Shown here piece after piece: positions 1-7,699 of a stretch of DNA of 9,970 bases; positions within the stretch are counted from its first letter, which is position 1; each line of letters opens with the position of its first letter. The stretch lies in NCBI GenBank assembly GCA_007123655.1, contig SKKR01000081.1, positions 1 to 9,970 on the forward strand. Direction: 5' to 3'. Made by a program: the position numbers and the translations under genes. Source of the stretch: Thermomicrobiaceae bacterium (GTDB lineage: Bacteria > Chloroflexota > Chloroflexia > Thermomicrobiales > Thermomicrobiaceae). The notes beneath the pieces are model-generated. The model saw nothing but the letters and a program-made list of their open reading frames with translations. It was not told where the DNA came from and made no database searches.

Positions 1-1
1 C

Positions 2-550
2 ATCGGGACCACGCTCGGCGCGATCATCGCCCTGCCGTTCGGGTTTCTGGCGGCGGACAACGTCTCGTCGCGGGCGGTTTATCACCTCACGCGCACGGTT
101 CTCGGCGCGATTCGGAGCGTGCCGCTGCTCCTCTATGCACTCGTCTTCGTCGTCGCGGTCGGTCTCGGCCCGCTCGCCGGGACGCTGGCGATCGTCGTCT
201 ACACGGTCGGGATGCTCGGGAAGTTCTACGCCGAAGCTGTCGAGGCGATCGATTCCCGCCCGGTGGAAGGGGTCATGGCGACCGGCGCCGGGCAATTGAC
301 CGTATTGCGCCACGCGGTATTCCCCCAGGTCCTGCCGCAGTTCGTCGGGTACACGCTCTATCGGCTTGAGGTGAATTTCCGGGAAGCGACGATCCTGGGA
401 CTCGTCGGCGCGGGCGGAATCGGCTTTTACATAACGCTGTACATGCGCAGCTTCTCATACGGGCGGGTGGCCACCGTCGCGCTCGTGATTCTGATTATGG
501 TGTTGCTCATCGATGCGCTGAGCGCGTATCTCCGGTCGAAAGTCATTTGA
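2..550 (+). CDS. phnE: Phosphonate/phosphite-type ABC transporter permease, PhnE family (5' end missing)
   Basis: This is the C-terminal 182 residues of an inner-membrane permease; the start lies left of the window and the frame is open from base 2. The family forms the membrane channel of the PhnCDE importers for phosphonates, and relatives import phosphite or hypophosphite. The fragment opens with a hydrophobic segment containing GTTLGAIIALPFGFLAA, typical of PhnE. A second hydrophobic stretch holds VGLGPLAGTLAIVVYTVGML. The EAA cytoplasmic loop that contacts the ATPase follows (EGVMATGAGQ through FPQVLPQ, about residues 89-113 of the fragment). Then come the family-typical YTLYR and ATILGLVGAGGIG, and a final membrane helix before KVI-stop. 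The frame is intact to the stop. It probably ends an upstream operon, because a 199-base gap with its own promoter separates it from the next gene. Substrate choice among phosphonate, phosphite and hypophosphite cannot be read from this part. Confidence 0.9.
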   Translation: MGTTLGAIIALPFGFLAADNVSSRAVYHLTRTVLGAIRSVPLLLYALVFVVAVGLGPLAGTLAIVVYTVGMLGKFYAEAVEAIDSRPVEGVMATGAGQLTVLRHAVFPQVLPQFVGYTLYRLEVNFREATILGLVGAGGIGFYITLYMRSFSYGRVATVALVILIMVLLIDALSAYLRSKVI

Positions 551-648
551 GCGTCGAGTGACGGAGAACGGTCCGGCGATCTCGAAACACGTAGTAGTGA
601 CGTCGGATCCCCGACCAGCTATCGTAGCGGAAGTCAGTACTCGATCGG

Positions 649-677
649 TTTACAGCGGGAGGCGATTGGGCTACTAT
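649..677 (+). promoter_or_regulatory. Predicted sigma70/sigmaA-type promoter for the radical SAM operon
   Basis: A TTTACA hexamer (649-654, 5 of 6 matches to TTGACA) is followed after exactly 17 bases by TACTAT (672-677, 4 of 6 matches to TATAAT). The start of transcription would fall near the A at 684. This gives a leader of about 65 bases before the ATG at 750. It is the only well-spaced pair I found in the 551-749 gap, and it sits where a promoter is needed between the transporter gene and the long codirectional row. No extended -10 TG is present. This is a prediction from consensus only. Confidence 0.5.
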
Positions 678-749
678 GACCGTATCAAGCTTTGCGGCAA
701 CTAATTCCCGGGTTAGCGTCAACCGGCGCGACGAGGGGAATCGTTCTCG

Positions 750-1697
750 ATGATGGTCTCTTCAACCAGTGGAGCAAACCCTTCCGTCAGTTCCACACAC
801 ATGCAGGGGGCAGGCGATGAGCTGGCGCAGGCGATCCTCCGCACGGTGGCGTACTCGGACGTATTTGACTTCCCCCTTACGAACCGGGAAATTCACCGCT
901 ATCTCGTCGGCGTACGGGCTGACCGGTCGAGCGTGGACTACGCGCTCGGCAACGGAGCGCTGGTACCGGAGGCGCTGACCCGGAACGATGGGTACTGGAT
1001 GCTCAAGGGCAGGGAGCGCCTGTTGGATGTCCGCCGGCGCCGGGAAGAGCGTTCCCGAGCGCTGTGGCGTTACGCGACCCAGTACGGTCGATTGATAGCC
1101 GGGCTTCCCTTTGTCCGCATGGTGGCGGTCACCGGAGAACTTGCGGTCGACAATATCCGAGGTGACTCGGATATCGACTTCTTCATCGTGACCGAACCCG
1201 GCCGCCTCTGGCTCACCCGCGCCATGGTCATCGGGATCGTCAAAGCCGCGGGCCGGCGCGGCATCGAGATCTGTCCGAACTACCTGGTCAGTGAGAACGC
1301 CCTTCACCTCGACGCCAGAAATCTCTATGCCGCACGGGAAATGGCGCAAATGGTCCCGATCTCCGGACGTGACATCTACGAGCGAATTAGGCGGTGTAAC
1401 GACTGGGTAACCGGCTACCTCCCCAACGCATCCGGACCGCCGCGGCAGGTTTCGCTGGATGCGGATCGGTCGCGACTACAGCCTTTATCGGAATGGCTCC
1501 TCAGGAATCCGCTCGGTGACCGGGCAGAGTCTTGGGAGATGAACCGGAAGATCCGCAAGTTCAGTCGTGACGCCCGGCCGGGAGAGGAAGTCGCGTTCTC
1601 GGCTGACTGGTGCAAAGGTCACTTCGATTCCCACGGCGCGGAGACGCTCGAAGCATACGCCGAGCGGCTCTCCCGTGTGGAAGGGCTACTGCAATGA
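750..1697 (+). CDS. Winged-helix plus nucleotidyltransferase-fold protein
   Basis: This 315-residue protein has two visible parts. Residues about 22-100 look like a winged-helix segment (AILRTVAYSDVFDFPLTNREI, then a wing ending GYWMLKGRER). A nucleotidyltransferase-fold core follows at about 120-190. It keeps the two metal-binding aspartates in DSDID (D141, D143), followed by FFIVTEPGRLWLTR. The usual Gly-Ser of the family's GS loop reads Gly-Glu (TGELA, 128-132), so transfer activity is possible but unproven. The rest is helical and charged. ATG 750 is chosen because GAGGGG (733-738) lies at a workable distance; the ATG at 753 is an alternative, and a later ATG at 801 has no ribosome site. 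The stop overlaps the next start by ATGA. It is the first gene of the operon. Its role could be nucleotidylation of a substrate or protein, or regulation. I recognise the fold but not a specific function. Confidence 0.75.
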   Translation: MMVSSTSGANPSVSSTHMQGAGDELAQAILRTVAYSDVFDFPLTNREIHRYLVGVRADRSSVDYALGNGALVPEALTRNDGYWMLKGRERLLDVRRRREERSRALWRYATQYGRLIAGLPFVRMVAVTGELAVDNIRGDSDIDFFIVTEPGRLWLTRAMVIGIVKAAGRRGIEICPNYLVSENALHLDARNLYAAREMAQMVPISGRDIYERIRRCNDWVTGYLPNASGPPRQVSLDADRSRLQPLSEWLLRNPLGDRAESWEMNRKIRKFSRDARPGEEVAFSADWCKGHFDSHGAETLEAYAERLSRVEGLLQ

Positions 1698-3256
1698 CGG
1701 ATATCCTCTTCGGCCAGTCCTACTACCTCCGCTTCGATCAGAAGCTCTGGGACGCGATGCAGCCATATCCACCGCTAGGGACGATCTACGCCGCCAGCTA
1801 CATGCGCGATCGCGGGTACGAAGTCGCGCTGTTCGACGCGATGCTGGCCGGCTCGGAGCAGGAGTGGGCGTCGGCGCTGGACCGTGCGCAGCCCCGGTTC
1901 GCGGTGATCTACGAGGACAACTTCAACTACCTCTCCAAGATGTGCCTGCTCCGGATGCGCCAGGCTGCGTTCACCATGATCGGAATGGCGCGTGACAGGG
2001 ACTGTACAGTGATCGTCGCCGGATCAGACGCGTCCGACCACGCGGAGAAGTACGTGGCGGCGGGCGCGAACTACGTCCTGATCGGGGAGGGTGAGGAGAC
2101 GCTCGCTGAACTCCTCGATACCCTGACCGGTACCACGGACGCCAGCCTGAGTTCGATCCCGGGACTGGCCTTTCCGGATCCAGATAACGGCGGCGAGATC
2201 ACGTGCAACCCGCGACGGCCAGACATCAAGGACCTCGATGCGCTGCCGTTTCCGGCCTGGGATCTGGTCGATATCCCGCGTTATCAATCGATCTGGTACG
2301 AGCGCCACGGCTACTACTCGATGAACATGGTGACCACCCGCGGGTGTCCGTTCCACTGCAACTGGTGCGCGAAACCGATCTGGGGACAGCGCTACAACGC
2401 TCGAAGCCCGGAGAACGTCGCGGCCGAACTGAAGTGGTTGAAGAACACGTACGCGCCGGATCACATCTGGTTCGTCGACGACATCATGGGTCTCAAGCCG
2501 AAGTGGATGGAGCGTTTCGCGGATCAGGTGGAGGCTGACGGAACAAGAACCCCGTTCAAGTGCCTGAACCGTGCCGATCTCCTGCTACGCGGGAATACGA
2601 TCCAGGCACTGCAGAGAGCCGGTGCGGAGATCGTCTGGATCGGCGCGGAATCCGGATCCCAGAAGGTGCTCGACGCGATGGAGAAGGGCACGAGAGTCGA
2701 GCAGATTCGGGAGTCGGCCAGCCGGCTCCACGAGGCCGGCATCAAGGTCGGCTTCTTCCTCCAGTTCGGTTACCCGGGGGAGACGCGTGAGGACATCGAA
2801 GCGACGCTCCAGCTTGTTCGAGACAGTCAACCCGACGACATCGGAATGTCAGTCTCCTATCCATTGCCGGGTACGAAATTCCACGAACATGTCCGTGATC
2901 AGCTTGGTGTGCAGCAGAACTGGCTGGACTCCAATGACCTGGCGATGATGTATCAGGGGCCGTTCTCGACGGGATTCTACCGGCAGTTACATTCCGTCTT
3001 GCACAAGGAGTTCCGAGGACGGCGTTACCTGCGCGAGCTGCGAAACATCTTCCGGAGTCCGGCGCAGGTGCGTTCGCGGCACCTTCGGGTTGCCGCGGGT
3101 GCGTTCAAGAACTTTTTGACGCTTCCGCTCGAACGGCGCAGGCTGACTCGTCTTGAGCGCGAGCCACATACCGGTCTGACGAGTGGGCCTCGGAGTATGG
3201 GGCAGCACGCCGCGGCAATCCCGAGCCCGCAGGGCGACGGAGGGCACGATTCATGA
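1694..3256 (+). CDS. B12-binding-domain radical SAM protein (pair 1, member a)
   Basis: This 520-residue enzyme has an N-terminal cobalamin-binding-like Rossmann domain (about 1-145; YPPLG at 25-29, GYEVALFDA, VAGSDASD, IGEGEET around 130-136). A radical SAM barrel follows, whose 4Fe-4S cluster cysteines are C218, C222 and C225 in RGCPFHCNWC. Later family signatures are IGAESGSQ (about 316-323) and GYPGET (359-364). The family reductively cleaves S-adenosylmethionine and often uses methylcobalamin to methylate unactivated carbon or phosphorus, but ring-forming and desulfurising members exist. As is usual for this class, no DxHxxG cobalamin motif is seen. The tail from about 430 is rich in Arg and hydrophobic residues. 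ATG 1694 is chosen over upstream in-frame ATGs because it makes an ATGA overlap with the previous stop, follows GGAAGGG (1679-1685), and begins at the family's usual first strand. Family call is firm; substrate unknown. Confidence 0.92.
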   Translation: MTDILFGQSYYLRFDQKLWDAMQPYPPLGTIYAASYMRDRGYEVALFDAMLAGSEQEWASALDRAQPRFAVIYEDNFNYLSKMCLLRMRQAAFTMIGMARDRDCTVIVAGSDASDHAEKYVAAGANYVLIGEGEETLAELLDTLTGTTDASLSSIPGLAFPDPDNGGEITCNPRRPDIKDLDALPFPAWDLVDIPRYQSIWYERHGYYSMNMVTTRGCPFHCNWCAKPIWGQRYNARSPENVAAELKWLKNTYAPDHIWFVDDIMGLKPKWMERFADQVEADGTRTPFKCLNRADLLLRGNTIQALQRAGAEIVWIGAESGSQKVLDAMEKGTRVEQIRESASRLHEAGIKVGFFLQFGYPGETREDIEATLQLVRDSQPDDIGMSVSYPLPGTKFHEHVRDQLGVQQNWLDSNDLAMMYQGPFSTGFYRQLHSVLHKEFRGRRYLRELRNIFRSPAQVRSRHLRVAAGAFKNFLTLPLERRRLTRLEREPHTGLTSGPRSMGQHAAAIPSPQGDGGHDS

Positions 3257-4665
3257 GCCGGCAGAAGGTCGTTCTTTACAACCCGGAAGCGGTCTTCCAC
3301 ACGATGCCGCTTTCACTTGTCGCCGTCGGTTCCAGCCTGGATCCGGAGCGCTACGATGTGCGCGTGATCGACGGCCGGTTGGAGCATGACTCCGTATCAC
3401 GCGTGGTGGAGGAGTGCCGTGACGCGCTCTGCCTCGGGGTGTCGGTACTGACTGGTGCGCCGATTACGGATGCACTCCGGATATCTCGTGCTGTAAAGAG
3501 CGTCCAGCCGGACCTTCCCGTCGTCTGGGGCGGCTGGCATCCATCGCTTTTCCCACTGGAGACGCTCGCGGAGCCGGCCATCGACGTGACGGTGCAGGCC
3601 CAGGGTGAAGAGACGTTCCGGGAACTGGTCGATTGTCTGTCCGATGGCCAGGATTACTCGGAACTGCGCGGAATCAGCGTTCGCGTCGATGGCAAACCTC
3701 GCCGCAACCCGCCGCGTCCGCTCCAGGATATGAACCTGTTTCCGGAGTACAACTACGATCTGATCCCTGTCCAGCGCTACTTCGATCTCAAAGCCGACCG
3801 GCAGCTGGACTATATCTCGTCGACCGGCTGCTTCTTCCGGTGCGCGTTCTGCGCGGATCCGTTCGTGTACAACCGGCGCTGGGTTGCCTTGTCTCCGGAG
3901 CGAATCGGGGACGAGACCGAGCGACTCTGGCGGCATTACCGGTTCACGGACCTCTCATTCCAGGACGAGACATTCTTCACCTACCCGAAGCACGTCGCCG
4001 CGATCGCCGAAGAGTTTCTCCGGCGAGGCACGGACTTCACCTGGACAGCCACGCTCCGGGCCGACCAGGCGCAGCGTCTGCCGGATGATCTGTTCGAGCT
4101 CAGCGTCCGGTCGGGGATGAGACGCGTGATGATCGGTGTAGAGTCCGGTTCCCAGGAGATGCTGGACTGGTTGACGAAGGACATCACGATCGAGCAGGTC
4201 ATGCAGGCCGCCGAGAAGTGTGTTCGATTCAACATTGGCGCCATCTTCCCGTTCATCGTCGGCTTTCCCGGAGAGACCGACGAGAGCGTGCGGGACAGCC
4301 TGGCGATGATCAAGCGGCTGCGGTCGATGAGCCCGGAGTTCGAGACGCCGGTGTTCTATTTCAAACCGTATCCCGGTTCGCGTATCACCGCGGATGTGGT
4401 AAGTAACGGCTACACCCTGCCATCGACGCTCGAAGAGTGGGCAGAGTTCGACTTCATCGGCTCGTCCGGCCCGTGGGTCACTCGTGAGAAAGAGGAACTG
4501 GTAGAGCGATTCAAGTTCTACAACCGGTTCGCCTGGGGGCCCGAAACCTGGCCGCGCCGGGCACTCCAGAAGGTCGCTCGCTGGCGGTGTTCCCGGGACT
4601 TCTATCGCTTTCCAATCGAGAAGGCGATCGTTGACCGGGTCAAACCGCTCCCGCGGCTTTCGTAG
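3253..4665 (+). CDS. B12-binding-domain radical SAM protein (pair 2, member a)
   Basis: This 470-residue enzyme begins with VVLYNPE, a typical first strand of the cobalamin-binding domain. It continues with RYDVRVIDGRLE (about 33-44), VVWGGWHPSLFP (90-101) and QAQGEETFRELV (115-126). The radical SAM motif is TGCFFRCAFC, with cluster cysteines C193, C197 and C200. It is followed by LSFQDETFF, IGVESGSQ (294-301) and GFPGET (337-342). The C-terminal 60 residues are Arg- and Trp-rich (RFAWGPETWPRRALQKVARW). Such proteins typically perform cobalamin-assisted radical methylation or other radical rearrangements. The start is supported by GGAGGG (3239-3244) eight bases upstream and by an ATGA overlap with the preceding gene. 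It resembles the protein at 7700-9175 more than its two immediate rSAM neighbours: both share the NP start, VIDG.LE, WGG and DCL features. Substrate unknown. Confidence 0.92.
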   Translation: MSRQKVVLYNPEAVFHTMPLSLVAVGSSLDPERYDVRVIDGRLEHDSVSRVVEECRDALCLGVSVLTGAPITDALRISRAVKSVQPDLPVVWGGWHPSLFPLETLAEPAIDVTVQAQGEETFRELVDCLSDGQDYSELRGISVRVDGKPRRNPPRPLQDMNLFPEYNYDLIPVQRYFDLKADRQLDYISSTGCFFRCAFCADPFVYNRRWVALSPERIGDETERLWRHYRFTDLSFQDETFFTYPKHVAAIAEEFLRRGTDFTWTATLRADQAQRLPDDLFELSVRSGMRRVMIGVESGSQEMLDWLTKDITIEQVMQAAEKCVRFNIGAIFPFIVGFPGETDESVRDSLAMIKRLRSMSPEFETPVFYFKPYPGSRITADVVSNGYTLPSTLEEWAEFDFIGSSGPWVTREKEELVERFKFYNRFAWGPETWPRRALQKVARWRCSRDFYRFPIEKAIVDRVKPLPRLS

Positions 4666-4704
4666 GCGATCACGGTTCGGGAAAAGGATACAGAGGCGCA
4701 CTCA

Positions 4705-6102
4705 ATGGACATCCTGCTCACACACGGTTACTTTCTCTACGAGGATCCCCGCGAGCGCGAGGTGATGAAACCCTATCCACCGCTCGGGATACTCTACATC
4801 TCGTCCTACCTCAAACAGCGCGGCTTCGCGGTGAACGTCTTCGACACGACGTTCAGTAGCTACGACGATCTTCGTGCCTACGTCGAGCGGGAGAGGCCGC
4901 CCGTAGTCGGGATCTACTGCAACCTGATGACCCGTCCTCGTGCCGTGCGATCGATCAAGCTGTTCAAAGAACTGGGCAGCACAGTCATCGCCGGGGGACC
5001 AGATTCAGCCAACTATCCCGCCGAGTATCTCGAACACGGAGCCGACATCGTCGTGATCGGGGAGGGTGAACTGACTCTCGAAGAGCTCCTGCCGCACATC
5101 GCCCGCTACGGAACAACGGGTATGCGGCATATCCACGGGATCGTCTATCGAGAGGACGACGAGATCGTCTACACCGCGCCGCGAGCGTACATTCCCGACC
5201 TCAGCGAGATGCCGTTCCCGGACCGTGAGGCGATCAACATCGCGGAGTACGTCCGCGTCTGGCGCGAGCATCACGGCATGGGCTCAGTGTCGCTCATAAC
5301 GGCCCGCGGGTGTCCCTACCGCTGCAAGTGGTGCAGCCACGCGGTGTTCGGCTACACCCACCGCCGACGCACCGTCGAAAACGTCGCCGACGAGCTGGAA
5401 CTCATTCTGGAGACGTACGAGCCGGACATGGTGTGGTACGCGGATGACGTGTTCACCATTCATCGCTCCTGGTTCTTCAATTACGCCGAAGAACTTAAAC
5501 GGCGGGGAATCAACATCCCGTTCGAGACGATCTCACGCCAGGACCGGCTGAAGGACGACATCATCGAAACGCTCGCGGAGATGGGGTGCTTCCGGATCTG
5601 GGTCGGTGCCGAAAGCGGGTCGCAACGGATCCTGGACTCGATGGATCGCCGAACGGACGCGGAAGACGTCCGCCGGGTCGTCAGGTCGCTCCAGCGCAAC
5701 GGGATCGAAGCCGGGATGTTCATCATGCTTGGATATCACGGGGAAGAGATTTCGGACCTGGAGGCAACAGTAGATCACCTGAAGGCGTCAGACCCTGATC
5801 TTTTCCTGACGACTGTCGCTTATCCGATCAAGGGCACCCCGTACTACGAAGAAGTCGAGGATCGCGTCATTCCGATGAAGTCCTGGAGTGAGGGTTCAGA
5901 TCGCGACTTTACCGTGGCCGGTCGCCATTCTCGTCGCTTCTACGATTTCGCGAATCGCTGGATGGTCAACGAGGTGAAGTTCCACCAGCAGCGCCAGAAC
6001 GGGCACGGCACCTTGCCGCGCATGGCGAAGGCGTTCGTCAACGCCAAGCTGGGCCGGGCCGGCATGATGCTGACGCAGCGCGAGGTTGAACATGGTCAGT
6101 AG
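4705..6102 (+). CDS. B12-binding-domain radical SAM protein (pair 1, member b)
   Basis: This 465-residue enzyme has the cobalamin-binding-like domain at about 1-130 (MKPYPPLGILYISSYL, VNVFDTTF, VIAGGPDSANYPAEYL, VIGEGELTLEELL). The radical SAM core carries RGCPYRCKWC with cluster cysteines C203, C207 and C210, then RRRTVENVADEL, VWYADDVF and VGAESGSQ (300-307). The usual GYPGE loop reads GYHGEE (343-348), a small deviation. The C-terminal section is basic (FHQQRQNGHG, then AKAFVNAKLGRAGMML). It resembles the protein at 1694-3256 most closely in the PYPPLG, GEGE, TxRGCP and ENVAxEL segments. A gap of 39 bases separates it from the previous gene, and AGAGG (4692-4696) lies eight bases before the ATG. 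The stop overlaps the next gene. It probably works on the same substrate or pathway as the other three; the reaction is not identifiable from sequence alone. Confidence 0.92.
   Translation: MDILLTHGYFLYEDPREREVMKPYPPLGILYISSYLKQRGFAVNVFDTTFSSYDDLRAYVERERPPVVGIYCNLMTRPRAVRSIKLFKELGSTVIAGGPDSANYPAEYLEHGADIVVIGEGELTLEELLPHIARYGTTGMRHIHGIVYREDDEIVYTAPRAYIPDLSEMPFPDREAINIAEYVRVWREHHGMGSVSLITARGCPYRCKWCSHAVFGYTHRRRTVENVADELELILETYEPDMVWYADDVFTIHRSWFFNYAEELKRRGINIPFETISRQDRLKDDIIETLAEMGCFRIWVGAESGSQRILDSMDRRTDAEDVRRVVRSLQRNGIEAGMFIMLGYHGEEISDLEATVDHLKASDPDLFLTTVAYPIKGTPYYEEVEDRVIPMKSWSEGSDRDFTVAGRHSRRFYDFANRWMVNEVKFHQQRQNGHGTLPRMAKAFVNAKLGRAGMMLTQREVEHGQ
6082..6085 (+). promoter_or_regulatory. Ribosome binding site deciding the methyltransferase start
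   Basis: GAGG lies six bases before the ATG at 6092, inside the end of the preceding rSAM gene. It supports ATG 6092 over the in-frame TTG at 6086, which would place this site immediately against the start codon. Confidence 0.6.
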
Positions 6103-6940
6103 CCAGTCATTGCAGTTCGAGAAAATGGTGATGGACGGCCACCCGTTTGACGCGGCTGCCGCGGGCTACGACTCGACGTTCACCGAGACCAGGCTGGGAC
6201 GATTCTACCGGGGGATGGTTCGACAGCGGCTGTCGGGCTACGTCCGCCCGGGTGGACGAGCCCTGGAACTCGGCTGCGGAACCGGCGCGGATGCCTCCTG
6301 GCTTGCACGGCACGGGATGACCGTTATCGCCACCGATGCATCCCCCGCCATGCTGGCAGTTGCCGGACGAACGGCCGAGCGCAACGGTGTCACCGGGTCG
6401 ATCGAATTTCGTCCGCTCGACCTGAATGATCCGGCGAGTTTCGCCGTCTCCCTGAGCGATCAGGCACCGGACTTTCAGCTCGTTCTGGCCAACTTTGGAC
6501 CGCTCAACTGCGTTGAAGACCGCCGCGGGCTTTCCCGGCGTCTGGCCGGCGTCGTTGCACCCGGCGGTTATCTGGCAATGACGGTCATGGGCCCGCTGTG
6601 CCCGTGGGAGATCATCTGGCACGGGGCGAGGCTCGAGTTTCGGGTGGCGCTTCGACGGTTGAGATCCGGGGCTCCGGCGGACGCCGGCGGGCCGGATTCG
6701 TTCCCGGTCTGGTACCCCTCGATGCGACGACTCGAAGTGGAGTTCGGTTCTCATTTCAAGACGGTCGAACGTGCGGGCCTGGGCCTCTTACTTCCGCCAA
6801 GCGGTATGAACCGCCTCGTCGATCGCGCCCCGCGATTGTTCCGCCCGCTTGGGGTTATCGATCGTCGCCTGGCGGGGACTCGAGTCTGGCACTGGTTGAA
6901 TGATCACTATCTGCTGGTGATGGAACGGACGGCGCGATGA
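6092..6940 (+). CDS. Class I SAM-dependent methyltransferase
   Basis: This 282-residue protein has a Rossmann-fold methyltransferase domain. Motif I is ALELGCGTGAD (57-67), the acidic ribose-binding residue is D82 in IATDASPAML, and the core continues with EFRPLDLND and VLANFGPLNCVED (131-143) to VVAPGGYLAMTVMG (154-167). This is the Methyltransf_11/25 type of small-molecule or lipid methyltransferase. The region after 168 (CPWEIIWHGARLEFRVALRR) is hydrophobic and basic. It resembles the cap seen in methyltransferases that act on amphipathic substrates; this is an inference. The C-terminus ends DHYLLVMERTAR, the usual last strand of the fold. It overlaps the previous gene by 11 bases and the next by ATGA, so translation is probably coupled. 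It would provide an ordinary polar methylation (O, N or C) next to the radical steps. Substrate unknown. Confidence 0.88.
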   Translation: MVSSQSLQFEKMVMDGHPFDAAAAGYDSTFTETRLGRFYRGMVRQRLSGYVRPGGRALELGCGTGADASWLARHGMTVIATDASPAMLAVAGRTAERNGVTGSIEFRPLDLNDPASFAVSLSDQAPDFQLVLANFGPLNCVEDRRGLSRRLAGVVAPGGYLAMTVMGPLCPWEIIWHGARLEFRVALRRLRSGAPADAGGPDSFPVWYPSMRRLEVEFGSHFKTVERAGLGLLLPPSGMNRLVDRAPRLFRPLGVIDRRLAGTRVWHWLNDHYLLVMERTAR

Positions 6941-7692
6941 CTGCCCGGCCGGACGCTCCAGAACAATTCAGTGCTTCCAGTGAAGTCGTTGAACCCGGTC
7001 GGGTCGGGTTCGGAACTCGACTCAGTCGCCTCTTGGGACGCTACACACTGCGACTTCGCTATCTCCTGACGCAACAGCACCGGCACCGGCGCCTGACGCT
7101 GGAGCGGGCAGGTGGACGTGACGTACTGGTGCTCCCGAACGTCTTCAACCCGGTCCTGTTCAAGTCCGGCGCATTTCTCGCCGAAACCCTCGATGAACGC
7201 CTCGTCCCACCGGGATCGAGCGTCCTCGACATGGGAACGGGCACGGGTATCGGGGCGATCGCGGCGTGCGGATTCGCCGAACGCGTCGTCGCCGTCGATA
7301 TCAACCCCGACGCGGTTCGCTGCACCCGGATCAACGCGCTCCTGCACGGGGTCGAGAATCGCGTGGACGTGCGCGAGGGGGACCTGTTCGAGCCGCTCGA
7401 GCCGCAGGAAACTTTCGACGTCATTCTGTTCAACCCACCGTACTTCGAGGGCGAACCGGCCGATGCATACGACCGGTCGTGGCGGTCGCCCGATCTCGCC
7501 GAACGGTTCGCTGCAACCACGGGCGGCTATCTATCCGGAACAGGAATGGCGCTCTTGGTGCTTTCGTCCGACGGAGATTGCACAGGCTTTCTGAACGCGT
7601 TTCGGCGACACGGGTACGTCATCACGACGATAGCGGAGCGCAGGCATATCAACGAGACACTGACGGTCTACGGGCTCCAGCGGAACGGGTGA
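6937..7692 (+). CDS. Class I methyltransferase with NPPY motif (HemK/RsmC-like 'small' methyltransferase)
   Basis: This 251-residue protein has a charged N-terminal extension (about 1-60), then a methyltransferase core. Motif I is VLDMGTGTGIGA (96-107), the acidic residue is D121 in VVAVDINPDAV, and the catalytic motif IV is FNPPY (165-169). The [ND]PPY motif is known from enzymes that methylate planar sp2 nitrogens, such as HemK/PrmC (glutamine), RsmC/RlmG (guanine) and adenine methyltransferases. The segment NVFNPVLFKSGAFLAETL (68-85) matches the substrate-side element that precedes motif I in that group. Operon position argues against a housekeeping ribosome or release-factor role and for a tailoring role, though this is inference. 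The start overlaps the previous stop by ATGA. The next gene begins seven bases after its stop. Alternative reading: a general protein or nucleobase methyltransferase recruited into the cluster. Confidence 0.85.
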   Translation: MTARPDAPEQFSASSEVVEPGRVGFGTRLSRLLGRYTLRLRYLLTQQHRHRRLTLERAGGRDVLVLPNVFNPVLFKSGAFLAETLDERLVPPGSSVLDMGTGTGIGAIAACGFAERVVAVDINPDAVRCTRINALLHGVENRVDVREGDLFEPLEPQETFDVILFNPPYFEGEPADAYDRSWRSPDLAERFAATTGGYLSGTGMALLVLSSDGDCTGFLNAFRRHGYVITTIAERRHINETLTVYGLQRNG

Positions 7693-7699
7693 CAGGTCG

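Noticed and set aside
602..615. Stem GTCGG/CCGAC with a four-base loop after the permease gene, considered as a terminator.
   Set aside because: Only five base pairs and no run of T follows; not a convincing intrinsic terminator.
1610..1693. Upstream in-frame start (1610) for the first B12-rSAM gene, adding 28 residues.
   Set aside because: The extra residues are Arg-rich read-through of the preceding gene in another frame. The ATGA overlap, the ribosome site and the family's usual N-terminus all point to 1694.
2079..5069. Identical 16-base string TGATCGGGGAGGGTGA at 2079-2094 and 5054-5069, considered as a repeat or regulatory site.
   Set aside because: Both copies encode the conserved (L/V)IGEGE loop of related B12-binding domains in the same frame; coding constraint and shared ancestry explain it.
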